From the NCBI GenBank assembly GCA_945787305.1, contig CALZIH010000155.1, forward strand, positions 1-7,036: a stretch of DNA of 7,036 nt. Direction: 5' to 3'. Both the position numbers and the translations under genes were made by a program. How positions within the stretch are numbered: the first letter of the stretch is position 1; every line of letters starts with the position of its first letter. The stretch comes from an uncultured Desulfobulbaceae bacterium. Its GTDB lineage: Bacteria > Desulfobacterota > Desulfobulbia > Desulfobulbales > Desulfobulbaceae. A model generated the notes under the pieces. It searched no databases. It saw nothing but the letters and a program-made list of their open reading frames with translations, and had not been told where the DNA came from. Below, one piece after another: positions 6,108-7,036 of this stretch.

Positions 6108-6743
6108 ATGAAAGTAGTTGCATTTAACGGAAGTCCTCGGAAAAAGGGGAATACAACCGGATGCCTGAATACAGTGTTTGAAGAGCTTAATAAAGCAGGT
6201 ATCGAAACCGAGATGATCCTTGTGGGAAAAAACAAAATAAGGGGCTGTATGGCCTGTTATACCTGCCTCAAAGAACAAAACGAAAAATGCGTATTTGATG
6301 ATGATCCGGTAAATGAATGGATTCAGAAAATGAAAGCCGCCGATGGTATTTTATTAGGATCACCAGTTCATTTTTCAGGTGCAGCCGGCACCATAAAATC
6401 TTTTCTGGATCGGGCCTTTTTTGTTAGCACAATGAACGGTAATCTGTTTCGTCACAAAGTGGGTGCATCCGTTGCCGCCGTGCGTCGGTCCGGCGGCCTT
6501 CCGACCATAGATACCCTTAATCACTATATTACTTATTCTGAAATGTTCATGCCCAGTGCCAACTATTGGACTGTAGCCCATGGCAGGGATCCCGGTGAGA
6601 TGGAGCAGGACGCTGAAGGCAAGCAGATTATGGAGGTCCTCGGTAGAAATATGGCTTGGTTGATGAAGGTGATCGAAGCTGGGAGCACAAAAGTTTCTCC
6701 ACCGGCCATGGTTGATAAAATTGCCACCAATTTTATTCGATGA
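6108..6743 (+). CDS. Flavodoxin-fold FMN protein, iron-sulfur flavoprotein-like
   Basis: This 211-residue protein of the NADPH-dependent FMN reductase superfamily is expected to bind FMN and shuttle electrons in the cytoplasm. The N-terminal strand and phosphate loop NGSPRKKGNT (7-16) binds the FMN phosphate, and GSPVHFSG (84-91) followed by T95-x-K97-x-F99-x-D101-R102 forms the flavin-side loop. Between them, C47, C50, C53 and C61 form CxxCxxCx7C. This is the compact cysteine motif (CX2CX2CX4-7C) that binds a 4Fe-4S cluster in Isf proteins of methanogens and other anaerobes, where they reduce oxygen or peroxide or relay electrons. Many relatives keep only some of these cysteines, so cluster binding is inferred, not shown. 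It lies 136 bases after the acetyltransferase on the same strand. The CMD/AhpD-like protein nearby suggests a shared redox role. Confidence 0.9.
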   Translation: MKVVAFNGSPRKKGNTTGCLNTVFEELNKAGIETEMILVGKNKIRGCMACYTCLKEQNEKCVFDDDPVNEWIQKMKAADGILLGSPVHFSGAAGTIKSFLDRAFFVSTMNGNLFRHKVGASVAAVRRSGGLPTIDTLNHYITYSEMFMPSANYWTVAHGRDPGEMEQDAEGKQIMEVLGRNMAWLMKVIEAGSTKVSPPAMVDKIATNFIR

Positions 6744-6755
6744 GAGAATAGAATG

Positions 6756-6788
6756 TGGGGGGATTGATTATTATTGATACCCCCCCCA
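6756..6788 (+). terminator. G-run/C-run inverted repeat after the flavoprotein gene
   Basis: T plus six G (6756-6762) can pair with six of eight C plus A (6780-6788) around a loop of about 17-19 bases. It begins 13 bases after the stop codon, the place expected of a transcript end. The downstream strand is not T-rich, so it is not a classical intrinsic terminator; it could stabilise the 3' end or act with Rho. The loop holds ATTGAT twice. Confidence 0.4.
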
Positions 6789-6966
6789 ATACAATTGCAT
6801 ATAGGGTTAAGTCACTTTGGGTCGGTTGTTATAGCGGCAAAAAGTTGTATGAGACGGCATTAAAAAAAAATCAATTCTCATGCTGCGATATGGTCGATAT
6901 ATCTGTAAGAAACAGGCACTTTAGAAATATCAGATAATGTAAACTTAGGTCTCCAACAATTGAAAT

Positions 6967-7027
6967 ACCCCGCCAGTATCCCGCCAAAACCCCGCTCAAT
7001 AAAAAAACATACCTCGCTTACCCCGCA
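6967..7027. repeat. CCCCGC-type short repeat phased at 11 bp
   Basis: The units ACCCCGCCAGT (6967), ATCCCGCCAAA (6978) and ACCCCGCTCAA (6989) follow each other at exactly 11 bases. The unit at 7000 has lost the motif (A-rich), ACCTCGCTTAC at 7011 is back in phase, and another CCCCGC follows at 7021, two bases out of phase. It could be an iteron-like or regulator-binding array on one face of the helix, or simply low-complexity sequence. It reaches almost to the edge of the window. Confidence 0.4.
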
Positions 7028-7036
7028 ATTTTAAAA

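Larger units (their letters stand above)
6744..7036. other. Right-end region without a supported gene
   Basis: A GTG-started frame at 6755-6937 gives 60 residues with no recognisable family and overlaps the G-run/C-run repeat, so I do not call it. The other visible structures are that inverted repeat and the 11-bp phased repeat near the edge. A short frame opening upstream of 6960 and closing at 7032-7034 (plus) also spans the repeat, but it has no credible start. Confidence 0.4.

Noticed and set aside
6755..6937. 60-codon plus-strand open frame after the flavoprotein gene
   Set aside because: It starts at GTG with no ribosome binding site and runs through the G-run/C-run inverted repeat; the product is unlike any family I know.

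Overview
The window looks like a chromosomal stretch from a Gram-negative, probably anaerobic bacterium. The signs are a lipoprotein-type export signal, a strong AAGGAGG ribosome binding site and a flavoprotein with a compact cysteine motif of the iron-sulfur flavoprotein (Isf) kind. A sulfate-reducing Desulfobacterota-like host would fit, but this is inference and no rRNA or other marker gene is present to test it. Six protein genes are supported: three on the minus strand in the left half and three on the plus strand in the right half, separated by a gene-free stretch of about 760 bases between the two divergent groups.

Left part. Bases 1-730 hold no convincing gene. A glycerophosphodiester phosphodiesterase domain lipoprotein follows (731-1783, minus), with an odd 70-residue extension ahead of its lipobox. 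Next come two AT-rich genes on the minus strand. The first (1894-3279) encodes a 461-residue protein that I cannot assign firmly. Its order of short motifs recalls, at low confidence, the SelO/YdiU pseudokinase fold. The second (3523-4182) encodes a 219-residue protein built of two ungapped copies of an unrecognised domain of about 82 residues. These two genes are visibly richer in A+T than the phosphodiesterase gene and may be acquired DNA.

Right part. A plus-strand cluster of small metabolic genes follows: a carboxymuconolactone decarboxylase/AhpD-like protein (4945-5307), a GNAT acetyltransferase (5390-5971) and an Isf-like flavoprotein (6108-6743). The first and third are thiol/flavin redox proteins and could act in one detoxification or redox-repair process. 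The spacing (82 and 136 bases) and an internal -10-like site leave it open whether they share one transcript. The window ends with a G-run/C-run inverted repeat just after the flavoprotein gene and a short CCCCGC-type repeat phased at 11 bp that reaches almost to the edge.

No rRNA, tRNA, CRISPR array, insertion sequence or prophage gene was recognised. The points most worth following up are the 461-residue protein, the duplicated-domain protein and the N-terminus of the phosphodiesterase, where a slippery A AAA AAC heptamer lies in the right phase for a -1 shift from an alternative start.
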